From Pseudomonadota bacterium (GTDB taxonomy: Bacteria > Myxococcota_A > Polyangia > Polyangiales > Polyangiaceae), in NCBI GenBank assembly GCA_023423895.1, contig JAFAER010000030.1, forward strand, positions 23,255-87,254: DNA of 64,000 bases, in the 5' to 3' direction. The notes under the pieces are model-generated. The model was not told the origin of the DNA. It saw only the letters and a list, made by a program, of their open reading frames with translations, and ran no database searches. The position numbers were made by a program, and so were the translations under genes. Within the stretch, counting starts at the first letter, position 1; each line of letters starts with the position of its first letter. Below are positions 1-9,513 of this stretch, piece after piece.

Positions 1-98
1 GCTACTTGTGCCGGGAGCAGCTCCTGATCATCGTCGATGAGCAGGATATGCGGGCCCCCGACGCCCTCGTCCCGGGCAGCTCCCTTCAAGTCCTTCAT
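1..98 (-). CDS. Response regulator, N-terminal fragment
   Basis: The first 32 codons of a minus-strand gene that runs off the left edge. The visible protein starts MKDLKGAARDEGVG and continues HILLIDDDQELL, the usual beta1 strand and acidic pocket (Asp triplet) of a CheY-type receiver domain. Its ATG overlaps the TGA of the upstream hybrid kinase gene as ATGA (bases 95-98), so the two are almost certainly co-transcribed and translationally coupled, and the pair probably works in one phosphorelay. The output domain lies outside the window and is unknown. The receiver call rests on a short stretch but the motif is distinctive. Confidence 0.8.
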   Translation of the reverse strand, partial: MKDLKGAARDEGVGGPHILLIDDDQELLPAQV

Positions 99-3000
99 CC
101 GTGCTCCGAGCCGTTCGAGTCGCCTTGCTGCGCATCGAGCGCGTCTATCGTGAGGGAGCGCGTCGCCTCCACCAGCTCGTCGGACATCGCGCCGAGCCGA
201 TGGACGAGCGCGTCGCAGCTCTCGACCTCGTTCCGAACGGCAGCGTCTTCCAGGCTCGCCGCGAGCGCGCCGGCGACGCTCGAAAATGCCGAGACGGTCC
301 CTCGCAGCTTGTGTGCGGCCTCGCTCAGGTCGGCCAGATCTCCGGTGCGGTGCGCCGATCGCACTCGCGCCATCTGATTGGTCACGGCAGATCGAAAGAC
401 CGCGGAGAGCTGTTCGAGAGCGGTCTGCTGACCGCCGCAGATGCGCAGGATCGCCGTCGCGTCGAGTAGCTTCGACCTCTCTGCCTTTGCGCCGGGAAGA
501 GTCGCTGGCACACGTTCCAGCGCAGCCCACAAGGCATCCACGTCGATCGGTTTGGGTAGAAAGTCGTCCATTCCGACCGCAAGGGCGCGCTCGCGATCGC
601 GGATCGACGACCGTGCGGTGAGGGCGATGATTCGCAGGTGCTCACCCGTCGTACGTTCCTTGCGGCGGATCGTTTCCACGACCTGGAAGCCATCCATCTC
701 CGGCATGTGCAGATCGACCAGCAGCACATCGACCCCACCCTCATCGAGCAGCGTGAGCGCCTCCCGGCCATTGCTCGCGAACCGTGCGTGCTCGCCTCGC
801 TGGCGCAAGAGCTCCTTCAAAACAGCGACGTTGAGCTCGTTGTCTTCAGCGACGAGGATGCGCAGCTTTCTGGGCCCCCGAGGGGGAGCGTCATCGACGA
901 CGACCTCACCGGGACGCGTTGGGCCCTGCGGGCCGGTCATGACCGCCGAAATCGTCTCGAGCAGCTCGGTGTGTTGTACGGGCTTCGAGACGGAGGCCTG
1001 GACCCCAGCCTGGCGGGAGCGCGCGGGGAACGCAGGACTCTCGTCCGAGGAGGCGTGCTCGAGCGTGTCGAGCGTGTCGAGCGGGCCCCGAGCGAGCCCA
1101 CCGGCCGTCGAGCCCCGGACGAAGATCGCCGTGAAGCGAAACGTGCTGCCACGCCCCGGCTCGCTCTCGACCGTGATGGCGCCGCCCATGAGCGCCGCGA
1201 GCTGGGCGGAGATCGTGAGTCCGAGGCCGGTGCCACCGTATTTGCGGGTCGTCGACGCGTCTGCCTGCTCGAAGGGGCGGAAGATGACGGCGTGCTTCTC
1301 GGGCGCGATCCCGACGCCCGTGTCGCGCACGATGAACGCAATCGAGACCTTGTCGTCGCCGGCTCGCAAAGGACCCGCCATGGCGACTTCGACCACGACC
1401 TCTCCTCGATGCGTGAACTTGATCGCGTTGCCGACGAGGTTCATGAGGACCTGCCGGAGGCGTCCGGCATCGCCGGTCAGCGCATCCGGCACGTCCTCGT
1501 GAACATGGAAGAAGAGCTCGAGCCCCTTGCGATGCGCGCGGGCAGCGAGCGCTCGGAGCGTGTCCCCGAGCGTCGAGCGCAGCGCGAATTCCGCCACGTC
1601 GAGCGTGAGCATGCCGGCGTCGATCTTCGAGAAGTCGAGCAGGTCGTCGATGATGCCCACGAGGCTGCGGGCTGCTGATTTGACCGTCGAGAGGAGCTGC
1701 CGTTGCCGGTCCGTCTCCGACGCGTCGAGCGCGACCTCGGTCATGCCGACGATCGCGTTCATGGGCGTACGAATCTCGTGGCTGACGTTCGCGAGGAATT
1801 CGTCTTTGGCGCGGTTCGCGGACTCCGCCGCCTCTCGAGCGTCGTGCAGCTCCGCTTCGATCCGCTTCAGGTCCGTGACGTCGGTGTTCGTTCCGACGAA
1901 GCGAGTTGGACGACCAGCCGAATCTCGAACAGCGACGCCACGACCAAGAACCCATCTGTACGAGCCGTCGCGGCGCCGAACGCGATGCTCGGTTTCGAAG
2001 ACGCCGGCCTTTCCGCTCAAGTAAGCGTTGATCTGGTCGCTCACACGCGAGCGGTCGTCCGGATGAATCAAGCCCGCGGTGCCACTGGGCAATTCATCCC
2101 CGGACGTATAGCCGAGCGGCTCCCATACGTTCGTCAGCGTCTCCCGGGCGGTCTCCAGCGTGCCGTCGGGCATGTCGTATTCCCAGATGCCCAGATTCGA
2201 GCTGCGAACCGCGACTTCGAGGTGTTCCGTAGTCCGGCGAAGCTCGGCTTCGAGCGACTTTCGCTCGGAGATGTCCTGCAAGACGGTCATGATTCGGCTC
2301 GGCGCGCCGCTCGCATCTCGCAAGATGACGGAGACCGTGATGTTCCCCCAGAGCTTCGAGCCGTCTCTCCGCACGAACTGCGTGTCTTGCGTGAAGTACG
2401 GCAGAGCGCCATCGCTCACGCGCGCAAAGCGCTCCATGCCGAGGGCCGCGTACTCGGCGGCCACGAGATCGGTGATGCTGCGACCGGCCAGCTCCTCTTC
2501 GGAGTAGCCGAGCAAGGCGGCAAACTTCTCGTTGTGCTCGACGAGCTGTCCGCCGCGCGTCGTCAGAGCCATCCCCACCGCTGCGTTCTGGAACGTCCCG
2601 CGAAAGCGGCGCTCTTCGCTCTCTCGAAGTGCCTGCTCGGCCTGCTTCCGATCGGTGATGTCGACACTCGTGCCGAGGAACCGGCGCGGGCGCCCATCCG
2701 CGTCGCGCGCGACGACACCTCGCGACAGGTGCCAACGGTGAGAGCCGTCCTTGTGAATGACCCGGTACTCGGTTTCCCATTCCGTACCGCTGCCGTCGAG
2801 GATCGCCTGCACGTTCGCGAGAAAGGCGTCGCGCTCGTCCGAAGGCATGACACCCGAGGGACGGTCCGCAGGCGGATCGGCCGGGTCGTAACCGAGCAGC
2901 TCCCAGAAGTTCGACAGAGTGGGCTGAACGTTCGCGAGGGGCCCGGTCAGCTCGAAGTCCCATGTGCAGGCCTGGGCGGCCCGAAGCGCGAGCTCGAGCC

Positions 3001-3829
3001 GCTCCCTGTTCCTGCGCGCCTCTTCCTGAGCTCGCTTGAGCTCCGTGATATCGACGCTCGTACCGAGGAATCGAGTAGCCGCTCCAGTGGCGTCACGGAT
3101 GACGACCCCACGCGCCAGTCGCCAATGCTCGAGGCCGTCTGCATAGCCGAGCGCGCGGTATTCCTCCTGAACGACGGGAGCCGTTCCGTCGACGCACGCC
3201 TTCATCGCAGCCAAGACGCGGTCCCGATGTTCGGGCGCAACGAAGAGGTTCGTCGCGGTGCTGAAGTCGGCCGCCGCTCCCGTGTCTTTGCGACCACGTG
3301 ACTCGTAGAGGTTGTTGTGCCAGTCGAGACGGCTTTTCCCGATGACGCCGTCGTGGACCTCGTAGTCCCACATCGACGTGAGGGAGCCCTGCAAGGCGAG
3401 CCGAAGCCGCTCGCGGATTTCGAACGCCCGCTCCTCGAGCACGCGGCGCGCTTCGCTCTCTCGCTCCTTCCGGTCCGTGATGTCGACGGCCGATCCTGCC
3501 CACCCTACGAGCCGACCGGTCGCGTCCCGCACGGGGACGACTTGGCCGGTGAACCACCGATAGACGCCGTCGTGCCGGCGGAGACGGTATTCCGTTTCGT
3601 ATGTCGTCTCCGCCGCGATCCCTTCGGCCATCGCCTTCCGAACGGCTGGCTGATCGTCGGGATGGACGACATCGAGCCACCCAGCCCCGAGAAGGGCCGA
3701 TTCCGATAGCCCCGCATAACCCGTCGCAAATGCAGTGAAGTAGTCTGCACTTCCCTCGGTCGTCGCCGTCCACATGATCTGGGGCAACGCGGACGCAAGA
3801 CGGTCCAGATGCGGCACAGTCGTCGGCAT
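95..3829 (-). CDS. Hybrid sensor histidine kinase: five PAS, HisKA, HATPase, receiver, Hpt
   Basis: About 1244 residues, no membrane segment, so probably a cytoplasmic sensor. Five PAS/PAC units follow one another (PAC ends read SAVDITDRK, SVDITELK, SVDITDRK, LQDISERK, NTDVTDLK). Then come a HisKA helix with phospho-acceptor His (NVSHEIRTPMNAIVGM), an ATPase with N box (NLVGNAIKFT), G1 (DTGVGI) and G2 (GGTGLGLTIS), a full receiver (ILVAEDNELN, VDLHMPEMDG, LPKPID) and a C-terminal Hpt domain (AHKLRGT). Between ATPase and receiver lies only the last part of another receiver (VSKPVQHTELLETI), suggesting a deleted first receiver. The frame opens upstream at a TTG at 3880; I prefer the ATG at 3829, since the PAS fold begins just after it, though neither has a clear ribosome site. 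The downstream response regulator overlaps by 4 nt. Confidence 0.9.
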   Translation of the reverse strand: MPTTVPHLDRLASALPQIMWTATTEGSADYFTAFATGYAGLSESALLGAGWLDVVHPDDQPAVRKAMAEGIAAETTYETEYRLRRHDGVYRWFTGQVVPVRDATGRLVGWAGSAVDITDRKERESEARRVLEERAFEIRERLRLALQGSLTSMWDYEVHDGVIGKSRLDWHNNLYESRGRKDTGAAADFSTATNLFVAPEHRDRVLAAMKACVDGTAPVVQEEYRALGYADGLEHWRLARGVVIRDATGAATRFLGTSVDITELKRAQEEARRNRERLELALRAAQACTWDFELTGPLANVQPTLSNFWELLGYDPADPPADRPSGVMPSDERDAFLANVQAILDGSGTEWETEYRVIHKDGSHRWHLSRGVVARDADGRPRRFLGTSVDITDRKQAEQALRESEERRFRGTFQNAAVGMALTTRGGQLVEHNEKFAALLGYSEEELAGRSITDLVAAEYAALGMERFARVSDGALPYFTQDTQFVRRDGSKLWGNITVSVILRDASGAPSRIMTVLQDISERKSLEAELRRTTEHLEVAVRSSNLGIWEYDMPDGTLETARETLTNVWEPLGYTSGDELPSGTAGLIHPDDRSRVSDQINAYLSGKAGVFETEHRVRRRDGSYRWVLGRGVAVRDSAGRPTRFVGTNTDVTDLKRIEAELHDAREAAESANRAKDEFLANVSHEIRTPMNAIVGMTEVALDASETDRQRQLLSTVKSAARSLVGIIDDLLDFSKIDAGMLTLDVAEFALRSTLGDTLRALAARAHRKGLELFFHVHEDVPDALTGDAGRLRQVLMNLVGNAIKFTHRGEVVVEVAMAGPLRAGDDKVSIAFIVRDTGVGIAPEKHAVIFRPFEQADASTTRKYGGTGLGLTISAQLAALMGGAITVESEPGRGSTFRFTAIFVRGSTAGGLARGPLDTLDTLEHASSDESPAFPARSRQAGVQASVSKPVQHTELLETISAVMTGPQGPTRPGEVVVDDAPPRGPRKLRILVAEDNELNVAVLKELLRQRGEHARFASNGREALTLLDEGGVDVLLVDLHMPEMDGFQVVETIRRKERTTGEHLRIIALTARSSIRDRERALAVGMDDFLPKPIDVDALWAALERVPATLPGAKAERSKLLDATAILRICGGQQTALEQLSAVFRSAVTNQMARVRSAHRTGDLADLSEAAHKLRGTVSAFSSVAGALAASLEDAAVRNEVESCDALVHRLGAMSDELVEATRSLTIDALDAQQGDSNGSEHG

Positions 3830-3862
3830 CGTGACGCTCACTACCGTGATCGCTGGACGCAC

Positions 3863-3898
3863 GGGTAACAATTTGGCCAACGGCTCAATGTTTTACCC
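3863..3898. promoter_or_regulatory. Imperfect inverted repeat upstream of the hybrid kinase gene
   Basis: GGGTAACA (3863-3870) and TGTTTTACCC (3889-3898) are inverted copies differing by a two-base insertion, separated by 18 bases that include the palindrome TTGGCCAA (3873-3880). The stretch is noticeably AT-richer than its surroundings and sits just upstream of the preferred kinase start. It could be an operator or part of a promoter; no matching regulator is evident, and it may be chance. Confidence 0.25.
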
Positions 3899-4057
3899 AG
3901 CATTGGTCGGACGATACGACCTCACGATGATCGAAGACCGGAGGAGCAGGTCATCCGAGCAGTGAGCGCCGGACACGCTGCTTCGAATCCCAAGCTTTTC
4001 CTGCGGACGGGCGTCGTCGCGGGCCCGGTCCGGGCCTGCCAAGAATACGTCTGCGTC

Positions 4058-4675
4058 TCAGTGCTCGGCTGTCAGCATCGCCGCTGCGAAGGCGACGACG
4101 ACCGCAGCGATTGCCCACCCGCGCTGCACGCCCTCCGGCGGGACGCGCTTCGCGTTGAAGCGGCGCACGGCCCAGATGCTTCCGACGACGTCGGCGACGA
4201 CGATGAGCCCCCACGCGGTACCAAGCTCGGGACGGCCGGCGAAGAACATCCCGAGCACCGCGCCGACGACTCCAGCAGCGAGGATCGTCCCGGCTGCGCC
4301 GTGCCGCGCGTAGAAGTGGCCGCCTCCGATCGGGACGATCACGCCGAGGAACGCCGCGCCGAGCGCGCTACGCGGCTTCTCGAATCGATCGGCGCGCTCG
4401 TCCGGGTCGTCGACGGGCGCTGGGCCGCGGAACGGATGCACCGTGTCCGTCGTCATCGCGGCGAGCGCTTCTCGCGCCTTCTCGAGATCGGACGGAGCGA
4501 CGACGATGCGGAGCACGTCGGACGTCTGCGACCACGTCATGCGCGTCGCCTGCGGGTTGCCTCGGATCGCGACGCGCACGCCGTGTTCGTCCAGGAAGTC
4601 GCGGATCATGTCGGCACCGATCGCATCGGTGACACGACGGACCTCGACCCAGTCGCCCTCGTCGTCCCCGCTCAT
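4058..4675 (-). CDS. DUF2007-type signal-transducing membrane protein
   Basis: 205 residues. The N-terminal 75 residues (EVRRVTDAIGADMIRDFLDEHGV ... VAPSDLEKAREAL in two blocks) have the layout of the DUF2007 fold, which resembles PII/ACT-like small alpha-beta domains and often precedes membrane segments. From about residue 105 on there are four hydrophobic helices, roughly 107-125, 128-146, 153-170 and 186-201, so it is an inner membrane protein with a cytoplasmic N-terminal head. Start is ATG. It stands alone, transcribed in the same direction as the hybrid kinase gene 229 bases downstream. The actual function of DUF2007 proteins is not established; the call is by pattern only. Confidence 0.65.
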   Translation of the reverse strand: MSGDDEGDWVEVRRVTDAIGADMIRDFLDEHGVRVAIRGNPQATRMTWSQTSDVLRIVVAPSDLEKAREALAAMTTDTVHPFRGPAPVDDPDERADRFEKPRSALGAAFLGVIVPIGGGHFYARHGAAGTILAAGVVGAVLGMFFAGRPELGTAWGLIVVADVVGSIWAVRRFNAKRVPPEGVQRGWAIAAVVVAFAAAMLTAEH

Positions 4676-4833
4676 CGCTCGAGCGTACAGGGAACGAGCT
4701 CAGTTTGAACCCCGACATCACTTCCCTGGGCGCGCGTCCGAAACATCGTCCACGAAACGGAACGGTCCGACCGCGGAACGCGCCTACTCGTTTCGGACCC
4801 GACTCCTACGTTCATAGAAGAAAGGAGTCTGCC

Positions 4834-5781
4834 GTGCTGTCGAACGTCGCGATTTCCTCTCATCAGGCCCACGCTCACGCCCATGCCGGGCTGGACCAGG
4901 CGACCTCGAGCGACCACCGCCGGAGCGTCGTCGACAGGAGGCCATCGATCGTCGTCGGGCTCGACTTCTCGGGCCCGTCCCACCGGGCCCTCGCGCGCGC
5001 CGTCGACGTCGCGCAGACGCACGGCACCAAGCTCCACATCGTCCACGCTGCGCCGCCAGTGACCACGGCGGTCGACGGTCTGCTCCGCGAAAATCGCGCT
5101 CTCGAGGGTGCACGCGACGAGCTCGAACGCATCACGTCGCGGGTCGCCTCGACGGGCCTGCATGCACGCCCGCACCTGTCGATCAGTGGCGCAGCACGCG
5201 CGCTGACGAGCGCCGCCATCGAGCTCCGCGCGTCCCTCATCGTGGTCGGCGTGAGGAGGCGAATGCTTCCCGACGCGCTCGTCGGGACGACCGCCGAGCG
5301 GATCGCCGCCGCGACGGAGAAGCCGGTCCTCATGGTCCGCCGAGCCGTGAGGCGGTCCTACCGAAACCTCGTCGTGGCGATCGACACGTCGTCCGACCTG
5401 AAGCAGCTCCTTGCTGCAGGTCGCCTCGTGGCGCCTTCAGCGAAGCGGTCGATCCTCCACGCGTTCGAAGATCCCTACGAGACGGCGCTCCTGCTCGACG
5501 GCGCCAGCCAGGCGAGCGTGCTCGCGCGTCGCGCCGAGCTTCGCCGAGAGGCACGCGCGCGGCTGCTGGGCACCGTCACCGCTGCGGGCGTCGACCCGGA
5601 CGAGATCATCCTACGCAACGGGAGCTCGCGGCGGGTCCTCGACTTCGAGGCCCGTGAGCATCAGGCAGCCGACACGCTGTTCGTCGTCGAACGCGAACGC
5701 TCGCGTGTGGCTCAGATCCTGTTCGGGAGCGTGTGCCGCTGGCTCGTCGTGCGCGGAGAGTGCGACGTGCTCGTCGTGTGA
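4834..5781 (+). CDS. Tandem universal stress protein (two UspA domains)
   Basis: 315 residues with two UspA-like domains, about 38-169 and 178-315. The first opens PSIVVGLDFSGPSHRAL and has the nucleotide loop VVGVRRRMLPDALVGTTAERI shortened at the second glycine of the usual G-x2-G-x9-G-S/T pattern. The second opens NLVVAIDTSSD and ends with a weaker LFGSVCRWLVV loop, so ATP binding is doubtful in both. The frame opens at 4705, but GTG at 4834 is preceded by AAAGGAG at a good distance and the first 43 codons look non-coding, so I start there. The N-terminus carries a His/Ala-rich stretch (HQAHAHAHAG). Universal stress proteins are cytoplasmic and associated with survival under starvation or redox stress. 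Confidence 0.85.
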   Translation: MLSNVAISSHQAHAHAHAGLDQATSSDHRRSVVDRRPSIVVGLDFSGPSHRALARAVDVAQTHGTKLHIVHAAPPVTTAVDGLLRENRALEGARDELERITSRVASTGLHARPHLSISGAARALTSAAIELRASLIVVGVRRRMLPDALVGTTAERIAAATEKPVLMVRRAVRRSYRNLVVAIDTSSDLKQLLAAGRLVAPSAKRSILHAFEDPYETALLLDGASQASVLARRAELRREARARLLGTVTAAGVDPDEIILRNGSSRRVLDFEAREHQAADTLFVVERERSRVAQILFGSVCRWLVVRGECDVLVV

Positions 5782-5872
5782 TCGGCTGTAACCTTTGGGA
5801 GGCGTCCCAGCGGTCGGGAAAAGCTGAAGCATTTGCGCGGACGGGCCCGGGCGATCCGATATCCTCCCGCGC

Positions 5873-7945
5873 ATGAACGTGAACCTCCGCCGCCTGTCCT
5901 TGCGCTACCTCGCGCCACTCGCCGTCGGCGCAGCATGCACGAGCGCAGCGTGTGGAGGAGATGCAGGCGGGTCGGCGCGCTCGCCGCAGACTGCGCCTCC
6001 CGTGAAGCGCGAGGCAACGGACAAGACGCAAGAGACGCAGTTCACCCAGCTCACCCAGCTCAAGAAGGCGACGACGAAGACGCTCGCGAGCGGCGCCAAG
6101 CTCGACGTGCCCGCCGGGTGGTGGCTCCGGGACGTTCCGAAGGGCGTGGTGCTCCAGGATCCGGATCGGGAGCTCACGCTGACGCTCATCGAGATCGACG
6201 CGGACTCCACGGATGCGGCGGTGAAGTCGACGCTTGCCAAGCTCGGTCGCACGGCTCCGGCGAAGATCGCGGAGAACGTGCACGAGAGGGATCAGGGAGG
6301 CTGGGACGAGGTCACAGAGACGGTCTGGGAGACGCCTCCTTCGGAGCAGAGCATCTTCGCGATCAACGTGCGGCGCAAGGACAAGAAGGCGTGGGCAACG
6401 CTCCTCGAGGGCAAGACCACCGCCTTCTCGCGGCGTGGCGCGCAGGTGCAGCAGATCGTCCTCGGGCTCGAGGTCCCCGGCGTCACCGAGGAGGATCTCG
6501 CCGCCAAGCCTGCGCTCCCGCTCGAGGGAGAGCGACTGGCCAAGCTGGAGTCGTTCATCGAGAGCGCCCGCGAGAAGGCCCACGTCCCCGGCGCCGCCAT
6601 CGCGGTCGTCCAGGGCGGCAAGGTCGTGTTCGCGAAGGGCTTCGGCGTCCGCGAGCGCGGGAAGAAGGAGCCGGTCACCGACCGTACGCGCTTCATGATC
6701 GGGTCGGTCACGAAGTCGCTCTCGACGCTGCTCATCGCGAACCTCGTCGACTCCGGCAAGGTGAAGTGGGACACGCGCGTGAAGGAGTTGTTGCCCACGT
6801 TCGAGACGGGTGACCCCGCGGTGACCGACAAGCTGACGGTCGAGAACACGTTCTGCGCGTGCACCGGGATGCCGCGGCGCGATCTCGACCTCGTCTTCGA
6901 ATACGGCGCGCACAAGCCGGACGACGCGTTCACCGCCTTCGCCGGGGTGAAGCCGACGACCGCAATGGGCGAGACGTTCCAGTACTCGAACCAGATGACC
7001 GCGCTCGGTGGGTTTCTCGCGGCACGCATCGCCGAGCCGGGCAAGCCGCTCGCCGTTGCTTACCCGTCCGCGATGAAGGCGCGCGTCTTCGGCCCGATGG
7101 GAATGAAGGACACGACCGCATCGTTCGAGGAGGGCAAGAAGGGCGCCCTCGCAAGCCCGCACGGCGGCAACCTCGTCGGTCCGCGCGACGAGCCCATGGT
7201 CCTGCCGCTCGCGATGGAGCGCTTCGTCGAGCCCGTCGCGCCCGCGGGTGCGGTCTTCTCGACGGCGCAGGACATGGCGCGGTATGCGCTCATCGAGCTC
7301 GCGAAAGGCAAGACGCCCGAAGGCAAGCAGGTCTTCGGCGAGACCAACCTCCTCGAGCGGCGCAAGCAGCGCGTCCAGGTCGGCCCGCGCGGTTCGTACG
7401 GGTTGGGCCTTGCAACGAGCACGCTCCGGGGTCTCCAGGTCGTGACGCACGACGGTGGCACGTTCGGCTTCGTGACGCGCCTCGCGATTTTCCCGGACAA
7501 GGATCTGGGCATCGTCGTGCTGTCGAACACGACGAGCGCCGGAGCGAGCTTCATCGACGCGATCACGCAGCGCCTCATCGAGGTCACCTTCGACGCGAAG
7601 GAGCAGTCCGCACAAGATCTCGAGCGGGCGCTCGAGCAGTCGCGCGAGCAATGGGCAAAGCTTCACGACGAGCTGGCTTCGCCGATCCCGAGCGACGTCG
7701 TCTCGCGCGTGACGGGCACCTGGAAGAGCGACAAGCTCGGTTCGTTCACGTTCAAGCCGGGCAAGGACGGCGTGCTCGTGGACGTCGGAGAGTGGCAGAG
7801 CCGGCTCGGCTTCAAGAAGGCGGAAGACGGAACGGAGCAGCTCTTCTTCCTCGATCCTCCCGTCGCCGGGCTGCCGATCACGATCGAGGCCGGCGCCCTC
7901 GTGCTCTCGCTCGGGCAGGAGTCGCATCGCTTCACGAAGAGGTGA
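5873..7945 (+). CDS. Secreted serine hydrolase, beta-lactamase/class C fold, lipoprotein
   Basis: 690 residues with a lipoprotein signal ending TSAAC-GGDAGG. A non-catalytic region (about 35-215) precedes a beta-lactamase-family (S12-like) domain: S278-V-T-K281 (nucleophile and base), Y371-S-N, and H526-D-G-G. This triad is that of class C beta-lactamases, DD-peptidases and EstB-type esterases, so peptidase or esterase is as likely as lactamase. A C-terminal beta-rich region from about 610 resembles the lipocalin-like tail common in these proteins. No good ribosome site precedes the ATG. It stands alone between a universal stress gene and a ferritin-like gene. Location is the periplasm or outer membrane; the substrate cannot be told from sequence. 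Confidence 0.85.
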   Translation: MNVNLRRLSLRYLAPLAVGAACTSAACGGDAGGSARSPQTAPPVKREATDKTQETQFTQLTQLKKATTKTLASGAKLDVPAGWWLRDVPKGVVLQDPDRELTLTLIEIDADSTDAAVKSTLAKLGRTAPAKIAENVHERDQGGWDEVTETVWETPPSEQSIFAINVRRKDKKAWATLLEGKTTAFSRRGAQVQQIVLGLEVPGVTEEDLAAKPALPLEGERLAKLESFIESAREKAHVPGAAIAVVQGGKVVFAKGFGVRERGKKEPVTDRTRFMIGSVTKSLSTLLIANLVDSGKVKWDTRVKELLPTFETGDPAVTDKLTVENTFCACTGMPRRDLDLVFEYGAHKPDDAFTAFAGVKPTTAMGETFQYSNQMTALGGFLAARIAEPGKPLAVAYPSAMKARVFGPMGMKDTTASFEEGKKGALASPHGGNLVGPRDEPMVLPLAMERFVEPVAPAGAVFSTAQDMARYALIELAKGKTPEGKQVFGETNLLERRKQRVQVGPRGSYGLGLATSTLRGLQVVTHDGGTFGFVTRLAIFPDKDLGIVVLSNTTSAGASFIDAITQRLIEVTFDAKEQSAQDLERALEQSREQWAKLHDELASPIPSDVVSRVTGTWKSDKLGSFTFKPGKDGVLVDVGEWQSRLGFKKAEDGTEQLFFLDPPVAGLPITIEAGALVLSLGQESHRFTKR

Positions 7946-8074
7946 ACGGAGACGTGAACGTCCGCCCGCCCTCGTCCTGCACGGATGAGGTGCTCGCCTC
8001 CGTCGAAGATCGTCGGAGATGCCTGCAGGCTTTCGCTGTCCATCGTCCCCGGCACCGCGCTACAACGCCGCCCG

Positions 8075-8728
8075 ATGCGTGACCGACTGCAGGCGCTCCT
8101 CCACCAGATCACTCGCAATCCCGAGCTCGAGGCACGCTGGCTGCACACGGTCTCGATGATGGAGTTCATCGGGGCCCGCAAGATCTCGCGCACCGTGGCG
8201 GATCGACATCCTTCGCTCGACGTGCTGAACCACCTCGCCGACGAGACGCGTCACGCGTTCGCCTTCAAGCGACTGTCGACCGAGGTCGCCGGTCGAGAGA
8301 TCTCCGACTACCTCTGCCCCGAGACAGCAGTCCGCTACTTCCAGTCGCTCGATCACGAGCTGGCTGCCTGGGCGAGCGCGCTGACGGGGGAGACGGACGT
8401 TTACCTGCACTATCTGCTGACCACGACGACGATCGAACGTCGGGCGATGGTGCTCTATCCGCTCTACAAGGCGGCCACGAGTCACCCATTCGTACGCGAG
8501 GAGCTCGGCCGCGTCGTCATCGAGGAGCAGAGCCACCGCCGCGCGATCGAGGACGCCTGCGTGACGCGGCTGCGTGAGGTGAACGGCTCGCTCGAGACGG
8601 CGCTCGCGGTCGAGGAGCGCCTCTTCGGAGCCTTCCTCGGGGTGCTCGAAGAGGCGCTCGCAGGTACGGGTGGCACGGAGAACGCTCGGCGAGCATCTCC
8701 GCCCCAGTCGCTTGCTCATCCGTCCTGA
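8075..8728 (+). CDS. Ferritin-like di-iron protein, function unknown
   Basis: 217 residues, all helical by composition. It shows the four-helix ferritin ligand pattern: E30, then E57-T-R-H60 on helix two, E121 on helix three, and E151-Q-S-H154 on helix four. That is the E...ExxH...E...ExxH set of a carboxylate-bridged di-iron site. Family members with this pattern include rubrerythrin, oxidases and hydroxylases; I cannot assign which. The frame opens at 7985 but the first 30 codons look non-coding, so ATG 8075 is used. Its 3' end overlaps the converging LytTR regulator gene by 13 bases, with no room for a terminator between them. Confidence 0.7.
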   Translation: MRDRLQALLHQITRNPELEARWLHTVSMMEFIGARKISRTVADRHPSLDVLNHLADETRHAFAFKRLSTEVAGREISDYLCPETAVRYFQSLDHELAAWASALTGETDVYLHYLLTTTTIERRAMVLYPLYKAATSHPFVREELGRVVIEEQSHRRAIEDACVTRLREVNGSLETALAVEERLFGAFLGVLEEALAGTGGTENARRASPPQSLAHPS

Positions 8729-9513
8729 CGGAGGCCGATCGAGTTCGCGAGGAGGCGCTCGCGCACGGTCGCCGCTCGGTCGCGTGCGACGTTGACCCGC
8801 AAAGGTGGGTCGTTCGGTCCGACGAGGAGCACCGCCTCACCGTCGACCCGCTCGATCGAGCGGACGCCGCTCGTCGCCACCAGCCAGTTGCGATGGACGC
8901 GCAGGTAGCTCGGTCCGAGCATCGCCTCGAGCGAGTTCAGCGAGAGGTCGACGTCGAGCCGCCCCCGCGCCGTGTGCACGTAACAGAGGCGCTCCTCCGC
9001 CTCGAAGGCGAACGCGTCCGAGACCACCAGGAACACGATCGCGCGACCGTGCCGAGCTGCGATGCGTACATCCGCTGCGCTCTGCGCTGGTGCGTGGGCA
9101 TGCGGGCTCGCGACGAGCCGCTCGAGGCTCGCGCGGACACGCCGCTCCGTGAACGGCTTCAAGAGGTAGTCGACGACACCGAGCTCGAACGCGCGCATCG
9201 CGTGCTCGCTCGAAGCCGTGGTGAGGACGATGCGGGGGGGGACGATATTCCGCCCCGAAGCGAGCTTTCCCTCGAGCAGAGACTCGATCCAGGTCAAGCC
9301 GGCACGCGTGGGATGGCGCTCCCCTGCGAGATGAATGTCGACGAAGGCCACGTCGACGGCGTGGGGAGCCGCTGCGAGCGCTTCGGTCGCGAGCGCGGGG
9401 CTGGAGACCGCTGCCACGACGTGCGCCAGCTTCGATCGCTCGATGAGCTGCACGAGGTAGTTGCGGGCCGGCCATTCGTCTTCGAGGACCAGCGCGCGGA
9501 GCGAATCAGGCAT
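8716..9513 (-). CDS. LytTR-family response regulator
   Basis: 265 residues. The receiver domain is about 5-130 (VLEDEWPARNY, FVDIHL with the phospho-acceptor Asp, LTTAS, YLLKPF). The DNA-binding LytTR domain is about 155-258 (ERLCYVHTARG, LGPSYLRVHRNWLVA). It is the last gene of the efflux operon; its ATG lies 8 bases inside the sensor kinase gene, so the pair is coupled. LytTR regulators bind paired direct repeats in promoters. By position it most likely controls the pump operon or its inducer response, which is inference. Confidence 0.92.
   Translation of the reverse strand: MPDSLRALVLEDEWPARNYLVQLIERSKLAHVVAAVSSPALATEALAAAPHAVDVAFVDIHLAGERHPTRAGLTWIESLLEGKLASGRNIVPPRIVLTTASSEHAMRAFELGVVDYLLKPFTERRVRASLERLVASPHAHAPAQSAADVRIAARHGRAIVFLVVSDAFAFEAEERLCYVHTARGRLDVDLSLNSLEAMLGPSYLRVHRNWLVATSGVRSIERVDGEAVLLVGPNDPPLRVNVARDRAATVRERLLANSIGLRQDG

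Noticed and set aside
5606..7927. A 773-codon minus-strand frame opposite the serine hydrolase
   Set aside because: Antisense; composition is Arg/Glu/Leu-biased and the plus frame has the SxxK, YxN and HxGG set.
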